Both the position numbers and the translations under genes were made by a program. A stretch of 64,000 nucleotides of DNA from Thunnus maccoyii (Eukaryota; Chordata; Actinopteri; Scombriformes; Scombridae). Positions 12,320-22,685 of the stretch are shown here, one piece after another (position 1 is the stretch's first letter; every line of letters begins with the position of its first letter). The stretch covers positions 19,554,501 through 19,618,500 of the forward strand of contig NC_056540.1 of assembly GCF_910596095.1 (NCBI RefSeq), in the 5' to 3' direction. A model generated the notes under the pieces. That model did not search any database and was not told the origin of the DNA. It worked only from the letters and a program-made list of their open reading frames with translations.

Positions 12320-12398
12320 GGAAGGCACTAAAATGCTTTTTCCTCTCCTCTCGTTTTAGGCGGATGGAAAGATCCCCGATGTTGCATTCATAAAATGA
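1245..12398 (+). CDS. nxf1: Nuclear RNA export factor 1 (NXF1/TAP), 21 coding exons
   Basis: General mRNA export receptor; with NXT1 it carries mRNPs through nuclear pores. Coding exons: 1245-1272, 1906-2116, 3297-3456, 3544-3627, 4151-4255, 4516-4596, 4945-5014, 5310-5398, 5588-5695, 5817-5926, 8457-8493, 8986-9054, 9278-9333, 9563-9670, 10497-10555, 10672-10787, 10880-10922, 11018-11096, 11889-12071, 12177-12237, 12360-12398. They sum to 1896 nt (631 aa; human 619) with phase kept throughout. Visible domains: Arg/Gly-rich N-terminus with EHDD near residue 10 and a Gly-rich RGG-like run in exon 3; RRM-like domain about 125-205 ([19 protein letters not shown]); leucine-rich repeats about 230-360 ([14 protein letters not shown]); NTF2-like domain about 385-560 ([20 protein letters not shown]); C-terminal UBA-like domain. 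Start chosen by MADGGHYYN matching the family N-terminus. Intron 11 has a GC donor. Intron 10 carries a CTE-like element. Confidence 0.97.
1337..1396 (+). other. Possible 60-nt cassette exon in nxf1 intron 1
   Basis: The segment is preceded by TTTTCAG and followed by GTAAAA. It has length 60, contains no stop in the phase set by exon 1, and would leave the downstream phase unchanged. It would insert 20 residues including LVRREVRR into the basic N-terminus. The human protein goes straight from the exon 1 peptide to EHDD, as the 1272-1906 splice does here, so this segment is either an optional exon or chance. An internal TTG|GTGAGG is a competing donor. Confidence 0.2.
3690..4022. repeat. Dispersed teleost repeat in nxf1 intron 4
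   Basis: AAAGGGATAGTTCGCATTTT followed by a GTGGGGTTGTATGAGGTAC-type block is a phrase common in fish non-coding repeats. The segment ends near 4020 with a CTGTCCCTTTAA-type terminus that is the approximate complement of the beginning. Non-coding; nothing else is seen in this intron. Confidence 0.5.
5927..8456 (+). other. nxf1: nxf1 intron 10, long candidate retained intron
   Basis: At about 2.5 kb this is by far the largest intron of an otherwise compact gene. Exon 10 ends ...YIR; if the intron is retained, translation adds SVSDSGG and stops at TGA 5949-5951, giving a short protein with the RNA-binding and LRR domains but without the NTF2-like and UBA-like domains. Mammalian NXF1 intron 10 is retained in a fraction of transcripts and carries a CTE. 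The same CTE signature lies here at about 6870-6951. A small GTAGCA/TGCTAC hairpin is at 6042-6056. Confidence 0.75.
6870..6951 (+). promoter_or_regulatory. Constitutive transport element (CTE)-like RNA in nxf1 intron 10
   Basis: ATGACGGGTAAGA at 6883-6895 and CAACCTAAGGCAGG at 6917-6930 correspond to the two strands of the internal loop by which CTE RNA binds NXF1. Between them TCCC (6896-6899) can pair with GGGA (6913-6916), closing a short stem. Outside, GCC (6879-6881) can pair with GGC (6929-6931), and GGCTG (6870-6874) with CAGCC (6947-6951). The 5' side GGCTGGATAGCC also resembles the CTE flank. Only one loop is clear; the known viral CTE has two. A GTGACGGGAAAA at 6984-6995 may be a degraded second copy. 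Established: CTE binding by NXF1 and the presence of a CTE in mammalian NXF1 intron 10. Inferred: function in this fish. Confidence 0.75.
9700..10345 (+). mobile_element. hAT-like transposon remnant with BED zinc-finger coding fragment
   Basis: Lies in nxf1 intron 14, same strand as the gene. It begins with TAGGGATGTCAC, a hAT-type terminus. In one + frame from about 9860 it reads [10 protein letters not shown], then a stretch ending KNKHPAAM, resembling a BED zinc finger (C-x2-C ... H) of Ac/ZBED transposases, then an in-frame stop, then [20 protein letters not shown] and, after frame loss, a segment reading [19 protein letters not shown], typical of the start of the hAT catalytic core. The rest of the transposase is missing. 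Dead fragment. Confidence 0.75.
12274..12320. repeat. ATT trinucleotide microsatellite
   Basis: About fifteen ATT units in the last intron of nxf1, 40 bp before the acceptor of exon 21. No coding role. Confidence 0.95.
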
Positions 12399-12415
12399 AA
12401 AGCGTAATTCTGTGA

Positions 12416-12421
12416 AATAAA
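12416..12421 (+). terminator. nxf1 polyadenylation signal
   Basis: AATAAA lies 18 nt after the nxf1 stop codon, followed by T-rich sequence. A second AATAAA near 12604 could serve a longer transcript. Confidence 0.6.
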
Positions 12422-13051
12422 ATCTGAAGTATTTTTTATTTATCCTTTTATTCTTTTGCCTTTTGTTTTATTCATAATAATGTAGATCAAGTTAACATTT
12501 GTGTTAACCTAGGTTTGACCTAAAGACTGATGTTATGATGCAGTTTTGGTTGTTATTGTAACTTTAGTCATTTTGTATATACATCACTACATGTTTTCAT
12601 AGGAATAAATACACATTGCCAGTGGTTAACTTGTATTAATCTTGGTTTGTTGTGAACATTTAACAATAAAAATATTTTGTTCACTTAAGCCACAAAGAAT
12701 ATGAGTGTAAACGTTCATTCTAGACCTTGGAAATGGGAGTTTCACAAAAACATCATCACTGAGGGTCCACTTTCTTGATTTTTATGGAGTTCTCAACTGC
12801 ATCCATCGAGGAAAAGGCCAGAAAGTTGATGTTGGGTTGGAGCTTTTTTTCATAGCATTGTAGTTATGATGAGTATGACAATATAGTTATTACAAAACAC
12901 TTTCCTGTCAGAAAAACTTAAATGAAAGGGGAATATGTGATGGCCACATAGAAAAAAATAAATACAATTTAAAATAAAGATGTTATATAGCTGACAGTTA
13001 ATGTTTTCACAGCTTGCTTGTCATGTGATGAGATGGTTTTAACGTAGGAGT

Positions 13052-13312
13052 TGGGGCTGCTATTAACAGTTATGTTCATTGTTGATTATTTTTTCAATTA
13101 ATTACTTGTTTGGTCCATAAAATGTCCACAACGCAAAGATATTCAGTTTACTGTCACAGAGGACTAAAGAAGCCAGAAAATATTCTCATTTGTGAAGCTG
13201 AAATTGGAGAATTTGGACTCAAAATGATTATCAAAATTATCAAAATATCTGGTGATTGATTTAATAGCAAGCAACTAATTGATTAATCAACTAATTGTTG
13301 CAGCTCTAGTAG
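13052..13312. mobile_element. hAT-type MITE
   Basis: It starts GGGGCTGCTATTAACAG and ends ACTAATTGTTGCAGCTCTAG, giving inverted termini of the kind GGGCTGCAACTAA common in fish hAT MITEs. The interior phrase AAGATATTCAGTTTACTGTC is also typical of the family. A diverged relative is at about 26935-27315. Confidence 0.7.
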
Positions 13313-14184
13313 GAGTCTGTATTATTACAAAAGGATTAAAGCATGGTTTTAGCTATTTAACTGTCTAGAAAGTATTTGTCCTGAAGGATAATTAGGTAGT
13401 CCAGACTCTCAGAAACAAAGTATGGATTATAATTTTTTTTTTATGATTAGGTGAATTTTGATCATTCTTATTTTTATTTAGCAAATAATGGAACAACATC
13501 AGCAAGGTAACATTGACTTTTTTTTTTTTTTTTTAGACTTTTTTGTAATCAGTTAAGGCAGGAACTGTATGAAAAAGATAGATATGATAAAAAATAGAGT
13601 TGTCAAAACCTCAAATGTGCTCCATGTTGTCTTCCAGAAGTGAGGCAGTTTTTGTGCTTTTAAGATTACAGAGATTGAATGCATAACATTTTTCCACTTC
13701 AGTTGGAAAAAAAGTCTTAAATTGGGAACATTGTTGTTCTGGATTTATTTATATGATATTTCCATAGCAGACAAATACTCTTTATAGTCATCAACTACTC
13801 TGTTATTAGTATGAGCATATAAAAAACAAAACTATGTGGTAAGAAAAATAAATTGATTTGCTAAAGCAACTAAATATTAACAAATAAATGTATGACCAAA
13901 ACTTTTGAGTAGCTGCACTATATTTAAGTATATTTACAGAACAGTTTATGAGCCTACAATATAGCTTTATTACTGCTACCATAACATGTAATAAAGCAAA
14001 TGTAAATGTTGCAGCTTGACTGAAGGAAATGTTTACTACTTTATATTCTGTCAGCTAGTTTGATTTATAACAACAGATCATACCCTAGAAGTTGATCATA
14101 TGTTTTGTGACTAGTAACAGGTGTCTTTATATCTTCCTAAATACTCAAGTAAAATATCTAAAATGTACTTCAAGTCCACCTCCA

Positions 14185-14525
14185 GTCAAAAATGTGTTTT
14201 TCTTCTTGTTTCTTCAGTTGGATGTTTGAGCTTCACTGTGCAGAATGATGTATGTGCAGAGTTTGACACTAGAAGGCTGTTTTCACATTAATAATTCACA
14301 AACACTGATAATGGACTTTACAGTGAAGTAGGAGACATCTTCTGTCCAAAACGTCTGAAATGAAATATATTTAGATATTTATAAACTCTGGAATTTTTAA
14401 TGAGGGAGAATGAGTAGATTTTAACATGATAATTTTTTAAAACTTTTTTTGTGGAAAAACCATATTAGACACAAATCATATTCAAATAAGAGTACTTATA
14501 TACATCTTAAAACATGTCTGGAGGG
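14185..14525. repeat. Second copy of the palindromic repeat seen at 1-545
   Basis: GGACTTTACAGTGAAGTAGG occurs here and at about 338-357; ACTCTGGAATTTTTAATGAG and AAAACATGTCTGGA are shared too. Same orientation as the right arm of the first copy, so two direct copies bracket nxf1. Confidence 0.75.
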
Positions 14526-15069
14526 GTCTTTATATACAGTATTTGAGTAAATGTACTTGGTTCCTTTCCAACATCGTCCTGCCTCAGATTTAGCGACAGA
14601 CCTTACAAAGATGGCGCCTGAATTGCGTCACATCTTAATTTTCCGGGTTGTGCGTCTCGTCGCGGTGACGCGTGACGCACGGACGTCTTCACCATACCAT
14701 CAGTTGGCGTATGATAACAATAAACAACCCTGAAACAAGAGATACGCACCAACAGGACCTGTCGCTCTTATCCGACACAAACGTACCGAAAATATGAGCC
14801 GAGACAGCTACCGACAGTTGGAGTAACGTCTCGTTAAGTAGTCTGGGACTCTCGTCGGTCCCGACAAAGGATTTCCGAGCTTTAGTGTGAAGCCTAGGGG
14901 AGAAGTAGAGTTACGGTTTCCCCTTTCCTTAGCCCCTCTAGCTAGCTGTGGCTCATTCCTTGTTTCTGCACACTTTGTGTTAGTCTGTTATGCAGTTGCC
15001 AGAGGACTGTACTCGCACTCGTTCTCCTCCGCTGCCTCTTCGCTCCCTCTCCCCGCTCTCTCTGGCCCT

Positions 15070-18000
15070 ATGTCTCGCTGGCTTTTTCCCTGGTCAGGCT
15101 CAATCAAGAAGCGGGCCTGTCGGTATCTCTTACAGCACTACCTCGGTCACTTTCTGCAGGAGCGACTGAGCCTGGACCAGCTGGGCTTGGACCTGTACAA
15201 TGGCAGCGGTGTCATCAAGGAAATCAACCTCGACGTGTGGGTAAGTTTTGAAAAAGAGAGGAGAGAGGTTGGCTGTCAACTTTCCACCACCACCACCGCC
15301 ACCACAACAGCAGCAGCAGTCATCGTGTGTTTGTGTCGGGCTCATGCACCCTTGACTGTTTCGCAACAGATCTCGAGTTCAACAACAATCTCTAACGTCA
15401 TGCCTCATAGCCTAGCTCGCGTTTCTTCGAGGAAATGCACATATGGGAAGCACATTACTAGCAGCACCAGATCAGATGTATCTGTCTCAAGTGTCTAAAC
15501 ATTCTGCATGGATATATTTCATCTGCTATGTCCGCTTTGCTTTCTAAGTCTGCACCCAGAGTGATGAGACAAATATGAAACCAATTATTCCCCTTTCTCC
15601 TTGTCACTCCTCACTCTCTGCCTCTTCCTCTTTACTCCAGGCGGTCAATGAGCTTCTGGAGTCTCTCGGGGCTCCTCTGGAGATAGTGGATGGCTTTGTC
15701 AGCACCATAGCGGTGACCATACCCTGGCAAGCTCTGCTGACCGATCACTGCACCTTAGAAGTTACTGGTCTCCAGATAACATGTCGACCCAAGTATCGGA
15801 CCAGTAAGTTCACTTTAAAGCACCATTTTAAAGTCAACTTTGGGATGGATCTCTCTCTAGGGTCACTAAGAACTCACTAGTCAGTCACAGATTGAGTGAA
15901 GGGTTAATCAGATTTCACATTGCTGTACTACTTTAAAGTCATCCAGAGTTTCACTAATTTGTCTCTATTTCCTCCAAACTATCACTGATGTAGAGCTGAT
16001 GTTGATCTGCAGACATAGAAAGGTGTCTGTTCTGTTAGATTTAACTTATGCGAATAGTGTCATAGAATAAAATGTTTACATGTCAGGTTGTGAGTGAGCG
16101 GATAACAGTTAATTGAGAGCTCCGAGCATCCAGACAGAGTTTATTGTTTTTTTAGACCTTCATGTGCTCTGTAAGTCACAGCAATGGTCTACAGAAAGCT
16201 CAGGAGGTGCACCTATGTATGAATTGTTAATTTTTTACATCACACACTGAGAAATTTACATTCACGCACGTTACTTGCACTAGCATTGTCTGAAATCTCT
16301 CTATTGACTATATAGTGCCCTATATCTACTGTCTGCCATTTTATGTGAGTGTCTGAATTCTGAAATTTATTCGTTATGAAGAGTTAACAACAAAATAAGT
16401 TGTGTCAACAGCAGGTACACTGTTCCTTGTTTAACTATTCCACAATGCAATATGTCACATGTTTATAGATGCAAAAATTACAGTCATGCACGCCGCACCT
16501 GTCAGTGATGACGCACAATGATGATTATTCATAATCTAAATTTACCTCTCAGAGTAAACTACTATGTAGGGAATAGTGAATAAGTAAATGAAGGAGTGAT
16601 TTCAGACACAACTTAAGTCTCTGTCAAAACACAGAAAGAAAATTCTGAAAAGGGCCAAAGTTTTATGATTAGTCATCATCTATATTCAGTCATAAATAAT
16701 CGTCACAGTAGCTCTGATGTAAAGAAATCCCTGATTCCCATATGGTGGTGTTTGCACTCAGGTGGGGGTTGGGACTCCCAAGTCTGGTCATCAAGCATGA
16801 CCTCCAGCATGCAGCTGGCTCAGGAGTGCTTGAAGGACCCCCCGGAGGCGTCTGAAGAGCCACCTGCCCCGCTGGAGGGGCTTGAGATGTTTGCACAAAC
16901 CATTGAGACGGGTGAGTTAAAGCTGCGTCTGTCCTCATCATGTAAACAAGCGACGATTGCAACATCACAATCATACACAATAATAATGTGAACTCTGACA
17001 GTAATAGTGGGAATATTTCTCAAATGTATCACCCAGTCTGAAAGATCAGTGCTAATGAAACTTTTTATGTCTCTCATCCTGTCTGTGTTTGTAGTCCTTC
17101 GTCGTATTAAAGTCACCTTCCTAGACACTATTGTCCGCATCGAGCACCAGCCCCTGGACCTGGAAACAGGCGTTGCCTTAGAGGTGCACATCAAACGGTA
17201 CGTCGCAACTTCCTTTCAGGCTGCATCTAAAGAAAATGTGCTGCAGGAAAAAAAATAGGACCAGTTTTGTCTTCATGTTGTTTGCTATATTCAGTTTTAT
17301 CCTACAGCTATATCTTTTTTAATACATAGTTGTAAAATTTATTTTCACATATTTTGAAATGCTAAACAATCGCATTAGTGGAGTCACATTTTCGCTGATA
17401 GAAAGCAACTCATGGGACATTTAAATGCAGCTTAAAAGGTCACTTTTACAGTTCATTTGGCAATGATATATTTATAGAAAATCCTTCCTGGATTGCCTTT
17501 TAATTAATTACTCTTCACTTAAAATACGAAAGCAGTTGGCTTATATAACATTTTTTCTACAAAAGAACAGTAGGAATCACTATTTTGTTTTCCTTGGTTA
17601 TTGCTTATATGAATAGTGTATTGTTCTGTTTCAGGCCTGATCAGAACAAAAGCATATAATTTCATTTTGATTGTAACCTCAAAAGGCTTTAACCATTTAC
17701 CCTCAACAGCTTGTGATAGCTATAGTTGAAATCAAAACATCATTTATAAAATTAAATTGTTAAATTCTACAATTTTTCCAAGTATTTTTACATTTCCTGT
17801 CTGTAAAATGACACTGCAATTTTTTGTATTTGTGCATGACAAAGCCTTCTTTGTCAAAGTACACGTGTGAACAAGTGTTCTTACAAATGAGCCATCGTCA
17901 TAAAGACATAAAAGCACTCTGCAGCCCTTGATGGGTCTTTTTTCTGTCTCTAGTTTTATAACCACCTTTTTTTCTGTTGCGGTATTTCACTTTTTATCAC

Positions 18001-19732
18001 TCACACCAGTAAGCATTAGAAAGTGTCTGTTTATCATTAGTAATATTGTAACACTCCCACGTCAGCACTTATATTACAGCCAGAGGAGAGAGGAAGCAAA
18101 ATGGTCGCTAAGAATCAGATTTCATCTTCTCTCAGCTCATTAAGTAAGCAGATAAGGAGACGAGGCCTCTGCACAGTTATGACCTCCAATTGTCAGACAG
18201 CTTCAGTGTAAAGCTCATTTTAAACAGGATCAGTATTGATGAGGTCATCCACCTGAACAAGATTTTATCAGTGGTTGCAATTTGCACGTAAAGGACCAGT
18301 TTGTAGAATTTAGTGGCATCTAGTGGTGAGGTTGCAGGTTGCAACCAACTGAATACCCACCCTCCCCCCGCTCTCCTTCCAAGCATGTAGGAGAACCTTT
18401 GGTGGCCGCGAAACTCAAAAAACACAAAAGGTCCTCTCTACAGCCAGTGTTTGGTTTGTCCGTTCTAGGCTACTGTAGAAACATGGCAGCGCAACATGGC
18501 AGCCTCCATGGAAGGGGACCCGCTCGCTATGTAGATATAAAGGGCTCATTCTAAGGTTTTCATAGGATTATACACTAATTAAAACATACTATTCTACACA
18601 CTGCACCTTCAAGTACGTAAGTAAATTTTATTTGTATGGCGCTTATCATACACATTAGTCACAAAGTGCTTTACAAGGCATAAAACCACATAAAAAGAAA
18701 TAAAGAAAACATAGTAGATGAAATGAACCCAAGACACATAATAAAAAAGTGCAAAGCTAAAACACACACTGCCTGTCTAAACAGGTGTGTCTTTCACTGC
18801 TCTTTAAAAGAATCTGCAGAATCAGCAGACCGTAAGGTTGCGGGCAGAGCTTTTCATAGTTTGGGTGCCATAGCCTTAAAAGCTTGATCACCACGGGTCT
18901 TTAGGCGGGTGTGTCGGGCAGACAGCAAGTTTAGCATATTTGACCCAAGAGAGCAAGCTGATGAGTAAGGGTGTAGTAGATCAGCCACATATGCAGGAGC
19001 CTGATTGTGCAAAGCTCTGTAAGTGAGAATAAGAACTTTAAACTGGATCTTAAATGAAACAGGGAGCCAGTAAAGATATTTAAGTATAGGGGTTATATTA
19101 GATTTTGTTTGATCTAGATTCACTAGATTCATGTTTTTCATGAGTTTCGCAGCCACTGTAGGTTTTCCTACATGCTTGGAAGGGGAGGGGGAGGAGGAGC
19201 GGTAATCAGTTGTTTGCAGTCTGCAACTTCACTGCTAGGTGCCACGAAATCTTACACACTGGTCCTTTAAATACATATTTGCACAGAGGGAGGACTGTGG
19301 ATTTTGGCCCCCATCATTACATTGTAGTGCATTATGAAGGGATCTCTTAATGATTTATATGAACAGGAGGAATGATTACAGCAAGAAAAATATGTGTCAG
19401 TGTTCATTTGGGCTCCTGACTGTTGTTTTAAGACAGATGTGGAAAAACTAAAAACTTGTCATGTAAAGCTACATTTGTAAATTGACTGGTAACTGAGATT
19501 GTTTACACATTCCCAACCTCTTACTCACTTGATCATCATCACGTAGTCACTGTTAGTTTCCTGTGTTTATGTCCCACATGTCCTGTTACTGTTGTGCCAT
19601 TTTAAAAAATGCGTTACTGTGACACAATTGAACCTGTTTGTTTTCCTGTCATATTGACAAAGTTTCTCAGGAAAGTCGTGTGGATCGAGGGTCAATGACC
19701 AGAAGGCCTAGTCATCACAACGGCTTGATTTC

Positions 19733-19763
<31 letters not shown>

Positions 19764-22612
19764 AGGCATGTTACAGTGGTAGTGTTTGATTAACAGTGGG
19801 GGACAGTAACAAAATGTTCCTACGTTCCTACGGTTGCATAATTTCCATAATCAACCTGTTAGTCTTCTCTGCCTTCTAGCAGTGTTTCTCAAAATTAAAA
19901 TCAAGTTTCCTGTTACAAAACAGGTATGATCATGTCCTGACTGTGTTAGAGAAACTGAACCATTTCTTCATTCTACTTCGTAATATCTACATCTTTCATT
20001 TATAATCTGTCTCCAGGCTGGAGTACTTTGACGAGGCGGTGCGTGACCCAGCCAGCCAGACTGCCGTGCCTGTCGACATCCACCAGCCGCCCGCCTTCTT
20101 GCACAAGATCCTCCAGCTGAGTGCAGTTCAGCTGTTCTATGACAGCAATGGCACAGTACAGGTGACGTCACTGGTTGACTGTAGAGTCTTTATATAAAAT
20201 CTTTAAATTTGATTATAATTTCTCCTTTATTTACCTGTTTGTGTCTGAAATTGTTTCTCTCACACATTTGTTTTCTATTTATGTATTTAATTTACTTATT
20301 CAAAGACTTATTGAAGGCTTACGAAAGATTAAGCAAAATATTTGTTTTTCTAAACTGAAGAAATGGGTAAAAGAAAGTCTTCAAGTAGAAGTCCACTTAT
20401 ATTTTTGTTTGTTATATGAAATGCAAGTTTCACCCAGTGGTAACCCAGAATACATACTTTTGTTAATTTGTAAAGTTGGAGGAGCAGACTGAAAAATCCT
20501 TACAGTGAGAAAGGAAATGTGCAGTAATATAAGCTGACTGTGTAGACATCAGCACAACAACTAGAAATGCTCAAAGAGTCGTCTTGATTTCTTAGGGCCC
20601 TCCTGAGGAAGAGGAGCCAGATTCAGCCACGGCTAGTGAAGGAGAGGAGGAGGAAGATGACAATGAGAAGGAGGAGGAGGAGAAAGAGGAGGTGAAGCCC
20701 CAGGCTGTTCCTCCTTCTACTCCATCTCAGCCGCTGCTCATAGGAAGCTGCTCCGGTTTCATCGAGACCACCGTCAAGATCAAACAGAACGACATGCTGC
20801 CAGGACCAAAGGTGTGTGTGTGTGTTTGTTTGTGTTTGTGTAATATAAGATCATCAACTCTCTCATGTGTACTAATAGATTACAAAATCCATTTGCTCTC
20901 TCATATTGATTTGAGGTATCCTGTCTTTCTCTCTCTGTTCATTAGTTGGAGTTGGATGGGAAAGTGGGCTGCGTCCACATGCTGCTGTCTCCAGATCAAA
21001 TAACTCATCTGACGGACCTGCTGGCAGCCCTCTGCATAGACACTGGTACAGTAAAACATAGCCACTGTGACACACTGGGCATGAACCAGTCCAAGTTCAA
21101 CTTCTCATTTCAAAACACTCCAGATCCCAGTGCCATCTGGACCACACTTGACCCTTTAATCATAACTCAGAGAAATCTGAGATTGCAATTACGTCTCAGA
21201 TCCTTGGATTTTATTGGCGTTATAGGTTATGCTTAATATATCCTGGTGGTTATGGCATCACACAAGATGACCTGTTGCCTCTGTGATTTAAAAGATTATG
21301 ATTTGACCGGCTTATGGTGGTTAATGGCAAAAAACAGTCATGGTCAGGTCATAGCATGGCCTTTTATAGATAAATAATAGTCAAATGGACATGAGCCTTC
21401 AGTGCACTTCTCCTGTTCACAAATAAAAGTGCTTTTAAAATGACCTCATTACTCTGAGATCAGTGTCAAGTGATCCTTTCTCCAACCTTGGTGCTGATGA
21501 ATAAATGATGCATAAAACTTAAAAAATCTCACCACACATTTATATCAAGCGGGCATTAATACTACTTGTGTGTGTGTGTAGGACATAGAAGGTAATCAGA
21601 TGCCTGCAGGCTTTAGCATCACATAATATAAAACTCCTCACGGGCAGCAGGACTGAACAAATACACGTAGACACAGGCAATAAACCTGTATGTACTGTTC
21701 CCTCTGTAGCCCGGAGCAAGAGAGTAAGGTCACTCTCAGATCTGTAAATGCCTCATAAATGTAAGGTCACACACACACACAAAGATGAACTCATCTCTGT
21801 CCTCTCTCCTCTCCTCCAGAGCCAGAGACTAAGTGTGGGGGGGTACACAGCCGTCCTTTGGACTCAGACGACCTGCGTATGATTGAGGAGGACCTCAGCA
21901 AGCAGCTGGGCTCCAGTCCCAGAGACAAGGATTGGGACTCTGATCCTGAGTTGGAACCTTACATTACCACCCTGGAGAACGGAGGTAAACAGTACAGCAA
22001 AGGCCAACTTATCATCTGTCTGTATGAAACACATAATAAGTTCAGCAGACATGCTCAAAAAGGCATTTAGTTTATTTTCATCCCAGCCCGAGTGAGCTTC
22101 TTCCAAATTGATGAATGAAATGAAAGTTCTTTTATCCTTTAGTGTTGAAATTGATTTTTTTTTTTCCCCTCTAAAATCAAAATGTAGCAAACAGCCTGAT
22201 TAAGGTACAAGGTGCCTGGTTGTGAAAAATTGCAGAGACTCAGTTTTGAGTTTTGTTAGTTCTACTTGGAGCTGTGATTTTGTTATTTGTAGCCCTGAAA
22301 AAGAAGAGTGTCGCTCTTGAAGAAATGTATTTAAAAACACACCTGCTACTCCTTCACCGAAGTTCCACGATGTGTTTATGTACATTGTCGTATCTAACTT
22401 ATTTGTTACTGTGTGTTTTTTTTGCGTGTGTGCGTAACTGTGTCCTTGCAGAAATGTTTTACTCCATGGGTCCTGCTGGGATGAGCAGTAGCGTGACGTC
22501 TGTGCGCTCCGGCAGCGAGCTGTCAGACAGCGATATGGAGTCTTCTACGCACAGTCTAGCCAGCCTCACACAGCCCGCAGCGCTATCTGCACAGGTACAA
22601 CCTCTGTCTGTC

Positions 22613-22685
<73 letters not shown>

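Larger units (their letters stand above)
12399..15069. other. Spacer between nxf1 and atg2a
   Basis: No gene seen. It contains the nxf1 3' UTR, a hAT-type MITE (13052-13312), AT-rich sequence, a copy of the palindromic repeat also found at the window start (about 14185-14525), and the GC-richer atg2a promoter and 5' UTR from about 14580. Near 14655-14685 there are CRE/ATF-like motifs: TGACGCGTGACGCAC followed by GACGTC. Confidence 0.6.
17198..20016 (+). other. atg2a intron 4, repeat-filled
   Basis: Besides the MITE-LINE-MITE block at 18291-19272, this intron has a run of about 29 A at 19733-19761, which may mark an old retroposon tail, and a phrase at about 19290-19345 (GACTGTGGATTTTGGCCCCC) that recurs near 42700. 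No gene seen. Confidence 0.6.

Noticed and set aside
14887..15069. N-terminal extension of the atg2a frame
   Set aside because: The frame is open upstream but has no in-frame ATG before 15070, and the family N-terminus is MSRWL; this is 5' UTR.
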